DNA of 53,538 nucleotides from Planctomycetaceae bacterium (GCA_012719125.1 JAAYAY010000291.1:1-53538); one strand, 5' to 3'. Shown: positions 25,382-34,239, counted from the stretch's first letter. Notes: a model not told the origin generated them from the sequence alone. Made by a program: numbers and translations.

Positions 25382-28086
25382 ACCGTTTGCTTCGAGTGGC
25401 CGTCTTACTGGCAGTCGTGTTAATTGCTGCCGATGCCAGGTCCGACGTTCGCGCCCCGCGGATCGTCTCCCCACACAATGCCGACGCCTACAGTATGAAG
25501 ACCTTCGGCCAGTTTCACCGCTGGCGGGATCTGGGCGGCGACGAACGAGCCTGGGAGATCTACAAGTACCTTGTCGATACGCGCACGGGCGTGTTTCACA
25601 TGAACGAGGTCTGCGAGGGAACCGACACGCTGAGCGAGTACGTTACCGTCCGCGATCCCGTCAAGATTCTCAACATCTACGGGTATGGCTACTGTGCCAT
25701 ATTCGGGCCGTTCATGGCGGGCGTCTGCGAAGGGGCGGGAATCGGTCCGGCCCGATCGCTGATCCTCTCCGATTGGCGGCACGTGCTCGCGGAGGCTTTC
25801 TACAACGACCGCTGGCACTATCTCGATGTCGACGTTCGGGCCGCCTTCCGCCGCCCGGACGGCACCCTGGCGTCGTTCGAAGAATCCAGAACAGATCCAA
25901 CACTGTGGACGAACCGCGGCTCGCTGTTCTTTCCGAACGACGATCTGCAGCAGGTTCGCAAGATCTACGCAGCAACGCCGGTCTACTATCACTACGGCTT
26001 CCATCAGACCGGCCACACCATGGACTATGTCCTCCGGCAAGGCGAGACGTTCACTCGCTGGTGGACCCCGCAAGGCGGCCGTTGGCACCACCTGCCCGCC
26101 TATCACCAGAGCGACTTCATGCGGCGGCTGATCGAGACCGAGCCACGTGGACCGGCCCCCAACCATCGTCACTTCACGGTGCACAACTACGGCAACGGCC
26201 GTTTCGTCTACCGGCCCAATCTGAAGGGGCCGTCCACCGATTTCGCCGACGGTGTGTACGATAGCCGCAACGTCGTGCCCGGGAAACACGGATTGACGCT
26301 GAAAGAGCCCGGTCAAGGGCATGCCGTTTTCGAGGTCCGAACCCCGTATATCATCGTCCCCAAGGTCAATAAGTTGGAGACCACCGAAGACGACTCCGAG
26401 GCGTCGGTGGTGGAATTGGACGCAACGGGGACGAAACCGTCCGTCTCCGTCGACGGCGGAATCACCTGGCAGCCGGTTGCGCCGACCTTAAGCCCTGGGC
26501 AATTCGGTCTGACGACGTTCGTTGCCGGAACCTACGGCTACCTGCTTCGGCTGGAACTCGACGGCCGGGCGGAATCGGCGGTCGTCAGGGATCTGGCGAT
26601 CACCACTTGGGTCCAGGTTGCCCCGGCGTCACTCCCCTCACTACGAATGGGTCACAATCGCATGGAGTTCCGCACGGGCGACCACTACGGCTGGCCGACC
26701 CGGGTCGTGACGGTCTGCTCCGACACCAGCAAACCGGAAGAACTTCGCAAACATTTGGTTCGCATGCCCGACGATTACGATCCGGATCGCAAGACCGGGC
26801 GCATTCGCGGCGAACTTGTCGCGAAGGTGACGGCTCCGCCGGGAACGCGGATCGCGTGGTTCACGGCCGAGGGGAGTTTTCGGACGCACCAGCAGGAGGC
26901 GGCCGCCCAGACCCGCAACACGATCTCCTACGCCGCCAATGCCCCGACGGACTTCCGGGAACTCTACCGCAGTGAGATGCCGACCGACATGGGACACTGG
27001 CACTACAACGCCGCCCGCGAAATGCGGCTCGACGAGCCGGCCGCGGGACTCTTCGTGCGCTACGACGGGGATCCGGCGTTCAACAACTTCAAGATCTATG
27101 CCCATTGTGTGGATCAGAGTCCCCGGCCATCGCGCCCCGTTGTCATCACCCACGTGTGGACGGAAGGGGGCGTTGAAAAGATGAATCGCGTCGAACTCGA
27201 CGGCCCGGGAGAATACGAGATCGTTGCAGAAGAAGAGCCGGTCGACAGGTCGATCGAGATCGCTGTGCCGTCCGACGTCTCCCAGGACTCTGCCGGCGCG
27301 GCCGAGGAGCGAGAGGAACCGGAAGTGCCCGACTGGGTTGAACCCATGCGCATCGTTCACTCTCGATTCAAGGGAGAGGCGGGAACCTTCGCCCAGTTCG
27401 GCGACTCGATCACCGATTCCCGGGCGTTTTGGTATTCGTTGAAATGGAAACACGCCAACGCTCCGGTCGAAATGCGGGCGGCATTGGAACTTGTCAAGAC
27501 GCACATGCTCGACGACTGCTGGGATCGCAAGGGCGCCGAGTACGGCAATCAGAGCGGGCAGACGATCGCCTGGGCCGGCAGGAATCTCGACACCTGGCTC
27601 CGGGACCTGAACCCCGAGGCGGCCATTCTCATGTTTGGAACCAACGATCTGAACAACGTGGGCGTTGACGACTATGAGAAGACCGTGGAGGACGTCGTCC
27701 GGCGTTGTCTGGAGAACGGGACCGTGGTAATTCTCAGCACGATTCCGCCGCGTCAACGCAAGGTCGAGAAGGCGGCCGAGTTTGCCGAAGCGGCCCGGCG
27801 CGTGGCGAAGAAACTGCATGTCCCACTCACCGACTTTCACGCCGAGATTCTCGCCCGTCGTCCGGACGATTGGGACGGCGCCCTCGATCAGTTCGCCGCC
27901 TATCAAGGCTACGACGTGCCCACGTTGATCGCCCGCGACGGCGTCCACCCCTCCAACCCCAAGCAGTACCAGGCCGACTATTCGCCCGAGGCTCTCAACA
28001 GCAACGGTTTCTCCCTCCGCAACTACCTCGTTCTGCTGAAGTATGCTGAGGTGATCCGACAAGTCATGCAGCAAGAGAGGTTCTAA
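25378..28086 (+). CDS. Exported transglutaminase-like/SGNH hydrolase fusion
   Basis: The 902-residue protein has a signal peptide (LLRVAVLLAVVLIAADARS). Residues of about 90-170 resemble a transglutaminase-like fold, with a cysteine in YGYGYCAIFGPFMAGVCEGA and a His/Asp pair in WRHVLAEAFYNDRWHYLDVD. A beta-rich middle region follows. The C-terminal third, from about residue 655, is an SGNH esterase: FGDSITDS (Ser nucleophile), MFGTNDLNNV (Asn) and DGVHPSN (Asp/His). The start has GGAGG five bases upstream and overlaps the beta-helix gene by four bases. I infer a cell-surface enzyme that de-esterifies polysaccharide; the role of the transglutaminase-like part is open. Confidence 0.8.
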   Translation: MNRLLRVAVLLAVVLIAADARSDVRAPRIVSPHNADAYSMKTFGQFHRWRDLGGDERAWEIYKYLVDTRTGVFHMNEVCEGTDTLSEYVTVRDPVKILNIYGYGYCAIFGPFMAGVCEGAGIGPARSLILSDWRHVLAEAFYNDRWHYLDVDVRAAFRRPDGTLASFEESRTDPTLWTNRGSLFFPNDDLQQVRKIYAATPVYYHYGFHQTGHTMDYVLRQGETFTRWWTPQGGRWHHLPAYHQSDFMRRLIETEPRGPAPNHRHFTVHNYGNGRFVYRPNLKGPSTDFADGVYDSRNVVPGKHGLTLKEPGQGHAVFEVRTPYIIVPKVNKLETTEDDSEASVVELDATGTKPSVSVDGGITWQPVAPTLSPGQFGLTTFVAGTYGYLLRLELDGRAESAVVRDLAITTWVQVAPASLPSLRMGHNRMEFRTGDHYGWPTRVVTVCSDTSKPEELRKHLVRMPDDYDPDRKTGRIRGELVAKVTAPPGTRIAWFTAEGSFRTHQQEAAAQTRNTISYAANAPTDFRELYRSEMPTDMGHWHYNAAREMRLDEPAAGLFVRYDGDPAFNNFKIYAHCVDQSPRPSRPVVITHVWTEGGVEKMNRVELDGPGEYEIVAEEEPVDRSIEIAVPSDVSQDSAGAAEEREEPEVPDWVEPMRIVHSRFKGEAGTFAQFGDSITDSRAFWYSLKWKHANAPVEMRAALELVKTHMLDDCWDRKGAEYGNQSGQTIAWAGRNLDTWLRDLNPEAAILMFGTNDLNNVGVDDYEKTVEDVVRRCLENGTVVILSTIPPRQRKVEKAAEFAEAARRVAKKLHVPLTDFHAEILARRPDDWDGALDQFAAYQGYDVPTLIARDGVHPSNPKQYQADYSPEALNSNGFSLRNYLVLLKYAEVIRQVMQQERF

Positions 28087-28088
28087 CC

Positions 28089-29765
28089 ATGAATCGAAAC
28101 AGCATTCCGTTCGTGGCACTTCTTCTGATCGCCGGCACTGCAACAACCTCGGCGTCCGCCGCCGACGTGCCCCGATTCGGCCTCTTCGAGCGACAGTTCG
28201 AACACAGCGGCACCTATGCCAACCCCTATACTGATGTGGAAGCAACCGCCGTACTCGAAGCGCCCGGCGGCTCCACACGCACCATTCCCCTTTTCTGGGA
28301 CGGCGGGCGAACCTGGCGATTGCGTTTCTCGCCCGATTGCGAAGGCACTTGGAAGTGGCGAACTGCGAGCACCGATTCGGGCTTGAACGGAGAGTCGGGC
28401 ACGTTCACGGTCGTACCGTCCGACCTCAAGGGGAGCATCCGTCCCATGCGGGCGGCTCCCCACCATTTCGAACGCCAGGACGGCACTCCTTTCTGGTTCC
28501 TCGGCGATACGGCCTGGGCCCTCTATACCGACAGCGTCGAAGAGAAACACAATCGTTCGGCAGCCGTCGAGTACGTTGACGCCCGCGCCGAGCAGGGGTC
28601 CAACGTTCTGCACTCGATGCTTCTCAGCGAGGCCGGCTGGGGAAACGAGGGCGGACCGCCCTTCGATGACATCGCTGCGGAACGGCTCAACCCGGGCTAT
28701 TGGCAGGAGGTCGATCTGCGTCTGCGGCACGTAAACTCGCGAGGGATTGTGGCGGGGCTGGCGATCGCCTGGGGAGACAAGGGTCGCAAGGAACGCTACG
28801 CCTGGAAACGTCTGCCCACCATGGAAGCCCGGCTCCGCTACGCTCGCTACATCGCCGCCCGCTACAGCGCCTTCGACGTTTATTTCCTTGTCTCGGGCGA
28901 ATGGCACGGCGAAGTCAAGACCACGCCCGGGGCGACGGAAGAATCGATCAAGCGGCAGTTCATTGAGATCGGCAACGCCCTGCACGAAAGCGATCCCCAC
29001 GGCCGGATGATCGGCATTCATCCGATGACGGCCCATGGCAGCGTCCGGGAGTTTGTCGGCACGCCGTGGATGTCTTTCGGCGACTACCAGCAGAACTATC
29101 GAGACTTGCACGGCCGGATTCTTGCATCTCGCGGCGGGGACCTTCCTGTCGTCAACTCCGAATACGCCTATTTCCTCCGCGACCAGAACGGCGACGGGCT
29201 CGTCGACAAGGACAACAGCTTCAATCTCGACGGCATCCGCCGCGCCAGTTGGGACATCGCCATGGCCGGCGGCTACCTGGTCACCGGATTCGGCACGACC
29301 TATTTTGGCGGCAATCGCGACCCGGGCCCCTTCAACCTCGAAGCCGAAAAGAACGATCCGTGGGAGGAACAAATCCAGCACCTGCGAACGTTCTTCACCT
29401 CGCTGGAGTGGTGGAAACTTGAGCCACACGACGAGTTGCTCACCGGATCGTTCCAACGCGACGCAAACGGTTCGGATCGCGCCGAGCGAGACGGCCGGCG
29501 GGTCTCGCTGATCGCACCGCCGAAGCGAACCTATTGGCTGCTGGCGGATCCGGGGAAGACGTATGTGGCGTATGTGCGGGGGAATGAGGGGCCGTATGAG
29601 ATGAGTTGGGAAGTAAGGAAGTCGCACGAGTGGAAGGTAACGCTGTTTGACCCGCGGAGCGGCAAGACGCGACCAATGAAATTCCAGGCGGATGGGGATG
29701 GTGCCGACTTCCGGGTCCCCGATCTACAGGATTGGGCCGTATTGATCAAGAGGACGGAGAACTGA
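28089..29765 (+). CDS. Exported DUF5060/DUF4038 glycoside-hydrolase-like protein
   Basis: The 558-residue protein has a signal peptide (FVALLLIAGTATTSASA), an N-terminal DUF5060 beta-sandwich (FERQFEHSGTYANPYTDVEA, WRLRFSPDCEGTWKWR), then a DUF4038 TIM-barrel (PFWFLGDTAWALY, DVYFLVSGEWHGEV, LPVVNSEYAYF) and a C-terminal collagen-binding-like domain (LFDPRSGKTRPMKF). DUF4038 proteins include GH140 apiosidases acting on rhamnogalacturonan II; candidate acids are in the SGEWH and NSEYA segments. It starts two bases after the SGNH gene, with AGAGG upstream. Its last 60 codons switch to a different codon preference from the rest. Confidence 0.85.
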   Translation: MNRNSIPFVALLLIAGTATTSASAADVPRFGLFERQFEHSGTYANPYTDVEATAVLEAPGGSTRTIPLFWDGGRTWRLRFSPDCEGTWKWRTASTDSGLNGESGTFTVVPSDLKGSIRPMRAAPHHFERQDGTPFWFLGDTAWALYTDSVEEKHNRSAAVEYVDARAEQGSNVLHSMLLSEAGWGNEGGPPFDDIAAERLNPGYWQEVDLRLRHVNSRGIVAGLAIAWGDKGRKERYAWKRLPTMEARLRYARYIAARYSAFDVYFLVSGEWHGEVKTTPGATEESIKRQFIEIGNALHESDPHGRMIGIHPMTAHGSVREFVGTPWMSFGDYQQNYRDLHGRILASRGGDLPVVNSEYAYFLRDQNGDGLVDKDNSFNLDGIRRASWDIAMAGGYLVTGFGTTYFGGNRDPGPFNLEAEKNDPWEEQIQHLRTFFTSLEWWKLEPHDELLTGSFQRDANGSDRAERDGRRVSLIAPPKRTYWLLADPGKTYVAYVRGNEGPYEMSWEVRKSHEWKVTLFDPRSGKTRPMKFQADGDGADFRVPDLQDWAVLIKRTEN

Positions 29766-29902
29766 ATTGAGGCGATTTCCGTCGTTCCTTCCGGTCCAAT
29801 GTGCCGGTCGATTACCGGATTGTTGCCAAGAATCCCAATTCCGACTACGATGCCCACAGAGAGGCATGGGAACTGGGTAGCCGTGTATCAGGGAGAGGCA
29901 AG

Positions 29903-30946
29903 ATGCGGAACAGGCGTCGGCGCGGCGGTAGTGTATTGTGCGGACTCCTCGTCTCCATGGCGGGGGGGATTCTGGCTCAGGGATACGGGCCGATCAAGAC
30001 ATTGGCGTCGCTCGAAAAGGTCGACGACCAGCCCCTCTACGTGATGCGCTACGAGGGGGACTACCTGTTGGGCCTGACTGCCCGATTCGGAATCAACTGG
30101 TCGCTGTACCGCCGGGCCGAACGCCTGGTCAACCCCGACGCTTGCACGAGCTTCGTAGCCTTTGGAGACGAACATGAGTCGGTCTTCGCTCGAAACTTCG
30201 ACTGGGCACATCCGTCGACACTCTTGTTGTATACGGATCCTCCCGGCGGACACGCGTCGGTGGCGATGGTCGACATGTACTATCTTGGGCTCAACGAGTT
30301 GCAGGAGATTCCCTGGTCGCGTCGTGTGACGTTGCTGGCCGCCCCGTATGCGATCATGGACGGCATGAACGAATGCGGGGTGGCGATTTCGCAGAATGCC
30401 GTCCCGCGCCGTCCGATGCCCTTTCAGCGAAACCGCCCGGCGCTTATCTCCAACCAGGTGATGCGTGTGGTTCTCGACCGGGCGAGCAACGTCGACGAGG
30501 CCCTCGACCTGATCGACGACTTCAACGTCGTCTTTCCGGTAATCGGCTGCCACCTGCACGTTGCCGACACCTCGGGGCAGTCGGCCGTAGTCGAATTCAC
30601 CGGGGGCCGAATGGTCGTGTTGCGGAACACCAGGCCCTGGCAGGTGTCGACCAATTTCCTGATTTCCGAAGAACGTCCGGTCGGCGCGCGGTCCCAATGC
30701 CGCCGCTACAGTTTCGCTTACCGCCGTTTGGAGTCGGTTGACGGAGCACTCGCTCAGGAGCAGGCCATGGAGCTCTTGGCGGTTGCTTCCCAGTGGCAAA
30801 CGATCTGGTCCGTCGTCTACAATCTGAGCAGCGGCAGAATTCTCGTGGCCTGCGGACGCGACTACGGCAACGTCCACGAGTTCCACCTACCGATGCTAGG
30901 ACGTGAGCAATCGCCAGACGCCCGACCGCAGAGGAAAGGTCGGTGA
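29903..30946 (+). CDS. Exported linear-amide C-N hydrolase (Ntn/C45-like)
   Basis: The 347-residue protein has an Arg-rich N-terminus and signal peptide (MRNRRRRGGSVLCGLLVSMA). Its core reads NPDACTSFVAFGDEHESVFA and RNFDW, matching the Ntn-hydrolase pattern in which the cysteine becomes the N-terminal nucleophile after processing, then GMNECGVAISQNAV and AVVEFTGGRMVV. Relatives include choloylglycine hydrolase, penicillin acylase V and acyl-CoA:6-APA-type (C45) enzymes; the true substrate is unknown. If the cysteine of ACTSF is the nucleophile, a propeptide of about 60 residues precedes it. I chose the ATG at 29903 (GGGAGAGG upstream). It ends 9 bases from a convergent gene. Confidence 0.75.
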   Translation: MRNRRRRGGSVLCGLLVSMAGGILAQGYGPIKTLASLEKVDDQPLYVMRYEGDYLLGLTARFGINWSLYRRAERLVNPDACTSFVAFGDEHESVFARNFDWAHPSTLLLYTDPPGGHASVAMVDMYYLGLNELQEIPWSRRVTLLAAPYAIMDGMNECGVAISQNAVPRRPMPFQRNRPALISNQVMRVVLDRASNVDEALDLIDDFNVVFPVIGCHLHVADTSGQSAVVEFTGGRMVVLRNTRPWQVSTNFLISEERPVGARSQCRRYSFAYRRLESVDGALAQEQAMELLAVASQWQTIWSVVYNLSSGRILVACGRDYGNVHEFHLPMLGREQSPDARPQRKGR

Positions 30947-30955
30947 CCCGCTTCT

Positions 30956-31798
30956 CTACAGATCCATCTCGTCGAGTTCGTCAACCAGACTGTCGAGCCG
31001 GTCTCCGCCGGCCGGTTTCGGCTGGGACTGCATCGTTTCAACGGCGCGGTCCCGTTCGGCCAGAGCCTGGGCGCTCGGATCGGCGCCGCTGAACAGTTGG
31101 GACAGATCCAGTTTCAGCCCCTCCAACGAAGCTTTTGCATCGCCGGAAATGGCCGGGTCGCCGTGCTGCGGGAACATGATCGCACCCTCGGGGCAGATCC
31201 GGCTGCACGCGGGACACCCGGGGCGGCACGCGTCGGGCTGCTCGATGAGAATGTCGTCGGAAGAGTCCGTGCCGTACACGCCGAACAGGCAGAAGTTCAA
31301 ACACTCCAAACAGCCGGAGCAGCGGTCTCGATCAATGACCGGATACCATCGCTCTCGCGTATCCTCAACGCGCCGTGTGGGCTCGCGATTGTCCGAACGA
31401 CCAGAGAACGGTGCGGCAGCGCCCGCAAGGATGCGATCGACTTCGTCCAGAATCGACTTTGGGTCGACTTCGGAGTGCAGGCCGAGACACCACACAGGTC
31501 GCTCGCGTTCCTCTTGATCGGCCGGTTCTTCGGCAAGTTGCCCCGCAATCCCTGCGGTCTTGAGCGTCCAGAACGCCGCTCGCGGGTAAAGCCAGCTAAT
31601 CACAATCATGGGTTCTTCGATTTCTCGGAGAAACTCCATGGTGGGGCCGGTCGGCTCCAGATCGTAGAGATGGGGAACGATCGTCAGGTCGACCGCTTTT
31701 CGGCTCATCAGTGCGTTGGTTAGGAGCAAGACCAACTCCTGCTGGTCGGCGTCGCCGGGACGCGGTTCGGAGAAGATCACAGGCATCGCATCGCACAT
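30956..31798 (-). CDS. 4Fe-4S ferredoxin-type protein with N-terminal extension
   Basis: The 280-residue protein has an unassigned alpha/beta region of about 160 residues (LVLLLTNALMSRKAVDLTIV, EEPMIVISWLYPRAAFWTLK) followed by two Fe-S motifs: CSGCLECLNFC (C-x2-C-x2-C-x3-C) and CRPGCPACSRIC (C-x3-C-x2-C-x3-C), and then an acidic C-terminal tail. It should carry one or two clusters and transfer electrons, or bind them as a regulator. It is the last gene of a four-gene minus-strand operon, 19 bases after the GcvH-like gene. The start codon is uncertain, with no good ribosome binding site seen. Confidence 0.75.
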   Translation of the reverse strand: MCDAMPVIFSEPRPGDADQQELVLLLTNALMSRKAVDLTIVPHLYDLEPTGPTMEFLREIEEPMIVISWLYPRAAFWTLKTAGIAGQLAEEPADQEERERPVWCLGLHSEVDPKSILDEVDRILAGAAAPFSGRSDNREPTRRVEDTRERWYPVIDRDRCSGCLECLNFCLFGVYGTDSSDDILIEQPDACRPGCPACSRICPEGAIMFPQHGDPAISGDAKASLEGLKLDLSQLFSGADPSAQALAERDRAVETMQSQPKPAGGDRLDSLVDELDEMDL

Positions 31799-31817
31799 GG
31801 GACGATATCGCTTCCAC

Positions 31818-32294
31818 TCAACGTGGGTCTTGGTTGGGATTTCGGCCGGCCTGACCTTTCAGCAAGCGTTGGGCCAAAGGCCAGGAGGCCTCCAAATGAC
31901 GGACGTAAGGCTCCGGATCGAGCAGCCCGTCGCAGACGCCTTGCAGTTCCATCAGCCACGCTGAATCATACAGATTGGAATTGATGAGACCAGGGTCTGA
32001 AAGCACCGAATCATTGAAACTCGTGATACGCCCCGGCATGGGGGAGTAGAGATCGCTGGTGGCCTTGGAGGCCTCGACGAAACCGATCTGCTGGCCCGCC
32101 AGAACCTCAGTTCCCACCTCGACCGACCACTCCAGGTGCCGCATGTCGCCCAGGAGCCGCACGGCGTAAGCCGAGAAGCCCACGCGCAGCGTCTCCCCCA
32201 TTTCTATCACCCACATGTGATTTCGCGCGTAGCGGCGATCGACCGGCAGAATCGCCGGTGATTGTCCCATCATGAATACGAGCGGCTTTGGCAT
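31818..32294 (-). CDS. GcvH-like lipoyl-domain protein
   Basis: The 158-residue protein resembles glycine cleavage H protein: RYARNHMWVIEMGETLRVGF, then EVLAGQQIGFVEASKATSDL and YSPMPGRITSFND, with the lipoylated lysine expected in EASKATSD. The usual PSDEL-type ends differ, and a C-terminal extension of about 30 residues follows. None of the glycine cleavage partners (P, T or L proteins) is nearby; instead the neighbours are a PQQ-like propeller and an Fe-S protein. H-like proteins outside glycine cleavage act as lipoate carriers, for example in sulfur-oxidising sHdr systems. It lies 14 bases after the propeller gene. Confidence 0.75.
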   Translation of the reverse strand: MPKPLVFMMGQSPAILPVDRRYARNHMWVIEMGETLRVGFSAYAVRLLGDMRHLEWSVEVGTEVLAGQQIGFVEASKATSDLYSPMPGRITSFNDSVLSDPGLINSNLYDSAWLMELQGVCDGLLDPEPYVRHLEASWPLAQRLLKGQAGRNPNQDPR

Positions 32295-32308
32295 CGAATC
32301 GGCTTGCC

Positions 32309-33442
32309 TTACTGCCCGCCAAAACAGAATAGCGTGCCTTCGTCGTTGCCGAGGATAAGGCGTCCCTGGGCCACCGCGGGCGAGCCGATCAGGGAACCGC
32401 CGGTCTCATATTGCCAGACTTCTTTGCCGGTCTTGATCGCCAGTGCGTAGAGCCGTCCGTCGGCGGAACCGGCAAAAACTCGCTGACCGACGATGACGGG
32501 CGATCCCTCGATCTTCCCTTTCGTGGCAAAGGTCCACAGCGGTTTGCCCGTGGCCGGCTCGATCGCGTGGACGCTCTTGTCGAGCGAGCCGACGATCACT
32601 GCGTCTTTCGTGACGGCCGCAGAACTGCGAAACGGCATCTGGCGGCGTTCCGCGGTGTACTGCCAGACGATCTTCGGCGTCTTCCAGTCGATGGCGAAGA
32701 ACGTCGATCCTTCGGTTCCGACAAACAGCAGGTCGCCCAGCACGGCAGGCGTCGACCCGGTCGGCGATTCGATGGCGACACGGCCGACCTCCTTGCCCCG
32801 ATCGAGTTCGATGACGTGCAAGGCACCGTCGCAACCGGCCACGAAGGCCCGGTTCTCCACGATCGTCGGAAAACAACGAATCTGATCCTCGCTCTGGTAC
32901 TTCCATGCGAGCTGCCCCGATTTGGCGTCAAGGCAATAGAGCGTCCCGTCTTGCGAGCCGAACAGGACCTTGTCCCGGTAGAAGTTGGCACTGGAGTTGA
33001 TCTCGGCTTCCGAGTCAAAGCGCCAGTGTTCCTTGCCGTCGTCAGCGCCGACGCAATAGAAACGGCCGTCGACGTCGCCAAGAAAGACCAGCCCGTCGCG
33101 AACGGATGGCGAAGCCGTGAACCCCAGTTCGGTCGAGAACGCCCACTGCTTCGTCCCCGACTTGACGTCCAAGGCGTACAGGTTGCCGTCGGTCGATCCA
33201 ATGAAGACGCGATCCTTGACGATTGCTGCTGTCGATTCGAACCAACCCTTCTCCGTCTTGAACGTCCAAAGCACTTGGAGTCTGTCGGGCAATTCTCCTG
33301 AGGCCACTCCGGTTGCCTGTGCATTGCCGCGGAATACGGGCCAACCCGGCTCGTCGTTGCCGGCATCACCCCTCGCGGAACCGGTTGCGGCCAGAAGACA
33401 GGCGCAGACGGCGCAGAATCGAAACCGGGGCGAGTGAACCAT
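32309..33442 (-). CDS. Exported PQQ-like beta-propeller protein
   Basis: The 377-residue protein has a signal peptide (FCAVCACLLAATGSARG) and about seven PQQ/BamB-type blades, each with the GxxDGxLYALDxxSGxxxW pattern: GSTDGNLYALDVKSGTKQWA, GSQDGTLYCLDAKSGQLAWK, GSLDKSVHAIEPATGKPLWT, GSADGRLYALAIKTGKEVWQ. Such propellers act as dehydrogenase folds or as binding scaffolds such as BamB; no catalytic residues are evident here, so scaffold is likelier. It starts two bases after the stop of the coiled-coil gene, indicating one transcript. Confidence 0.85.
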   Translation of the reverse strand: MVHSPRFRFCAVCACLLAATGSARGDAGNDEPGWPVFRGNAQATGVASGELPDRLQVLWTFKTEKGWFESTAAIVKDRVFIGSTDGNLYALDVKSGTKQWAFSTELGFTASPSVRDGLVFLGDVDGRFYCVGADDGKEHWRFDSEAEINSSANFYRDKVLFGSQDGTLYCLDAKSGQLAWKYQSEDQIRCFPTIVENRAFVAGCDGALHVIELDRGKEVGRVAIESPTGSTPAVLGDLLFVGTEGSTFFAIDWKTPKIVWQYTAERRQMPFRSSAAVTKDAVIVGSLDKSVHAIEPATGKPLWTFATKGKIEGSPVIVGQRVFAGSADGRLYALAIKTGKEVWQYETGGSLIGSPAVAQGRLILGNDEGTLFCFGGQ

Positions 33443-33444
33443 GG

Positions 33445-33915
33445 CTAACGCATACTGGGAGCGTCGGGTGTGGCGCTAAGTTGAGAAAGCACTTGCAGCA
33501 ACCCGTTCAGATGGGCCACTCGCGGACCAAAGCGATCGACAAACTCGTTGAGCATGAATTCACCGTCGCGGAGTGTCTCGAAGTTGTCGCCGATCTCCTC
33601 GGTAAGCGTTTCCAGATACTCCGTCTGGATCTTGCTCAGCGCTTCAGCGGCCATGCGACACCCTCGGGCCAGGCCCGGATTGGCCTGCTTCCACTGGCCA
33701 AGCTCGGCAGCTCGCTGTCGTTGAGCTGCTCCCATCTGGTTGACAAGCTCTTCCAACAGTTCGTTCTGGCGATCCTGGGCTGCAAGCATGGCTCGCAAGA
33801 GTCCTGCCATCTCGGCAAACATTGCCACGCCTGACGGCATGGTGGGGGTGGGGGCTCCGTGAGAAACGTCAATCTGGCTGAAAAGGGAGGGATGAGGGCG
33901 GTTATGATCTGTCAT
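33445..33915 (-). CDS. Coiled-coil protein of unknown function
   Basis: The 156-residue protein has a Ser/Pro-rich start, then a helical region from about residue 35 to 145 with heptad-like spacing (GLLRAMLAAQDRQNELLEEL, ALSKIQTEYLETLTEEI, NEFVDRFGPRVAHLNGLLQV). There is no signal peptide or membrane segment. I do not recognise the family. AAGGA lies 10 bases before the ATG. It is the first gene of the four-gene operon and has a plausible promoter upstream, so it may act with the propeller, lipoyl and Fe-S proteins. Confidence 0.65.
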   Translation of the reverse strand: MTDHNRPHPSLFSQIDVSHGAPTPTMPSGVAMFAEMAGLLRAMLAAQDRQNELLEELVNQMGAAQRQRAAELGQWKQANPGLARGCRMAAEALSKIQTEYLETLTEEIGDNFETLRDGEFMLNEFVDRFGPRVAHLNGLLQVLSQLSATPDAPSMR

Positions 33916-33940
33916 GTGTGCAGTTTCCTTTCAGACCTTC

Positions 33941-33970
33941 AGTATAAACACGACTGGGAGGAAAAGTCGA
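33941..33970 (-). promoter_or_regulatory. Candidate promoter for the coiled-coil/propeller/lipoyl/Fe-S operon
   Basis: On the minus strand a TATACT -10 (33941-33946) lies 18 bases from TCGACT (33965-33970, 4 of 6 matches to TTGACA), with the ATG 25 bases downstream of the -10. It is the best sigma-70-like pair in this gap, but rests on visual match only. Confidence 0.35.
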
Positions 33971-34239
33971 GTCGCTCAGTCCGCAATATGCGCGCAAGTC
34001 TCCAAGTCGAGCCGTCCGCAAACTACCCAGGCCGTACAAGCGTCAGGATCTATCCGATGAACCACTCACGGAACCGCAAAATAGCGGGTCTCCGAAAGCG
34101 GCATAGCAGTTTGCGGCAAAGGAGCGACCGCTAAAGTCGGTACCCGATGCCATCCGAATTACCGAGAGGCCGGCCAACTGCGACGTGTCGATTTGGCGAA
34201 GATGCGCAACTTGGTAATGAAGGCAAGGCAGGAGAGTCA
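33971..34239. other. Remainder of the divergent gap before the SNF2 pair
   Basis: Together with the candidate promoter, this region makes up a 324-base gap between divergent genes. I see no gene or strong structure in it. The promoter for the plus-strand pair should lie here. Confidence 0.4.

Noticed and set aside
26641-28278. A 545-codon minus-strand open frame across the SGNH fusion gene
   Set aside because: The plus-strand frame has clear SGNH motifs; the antisense one has no recognisable domain.
30956-32294. A glycine cleavage system, suggested by the H-like protein
   Set aside because: No P-, T- or L-protein genes are near, and the Fe-S and propeller neighbours do not belong to that system.
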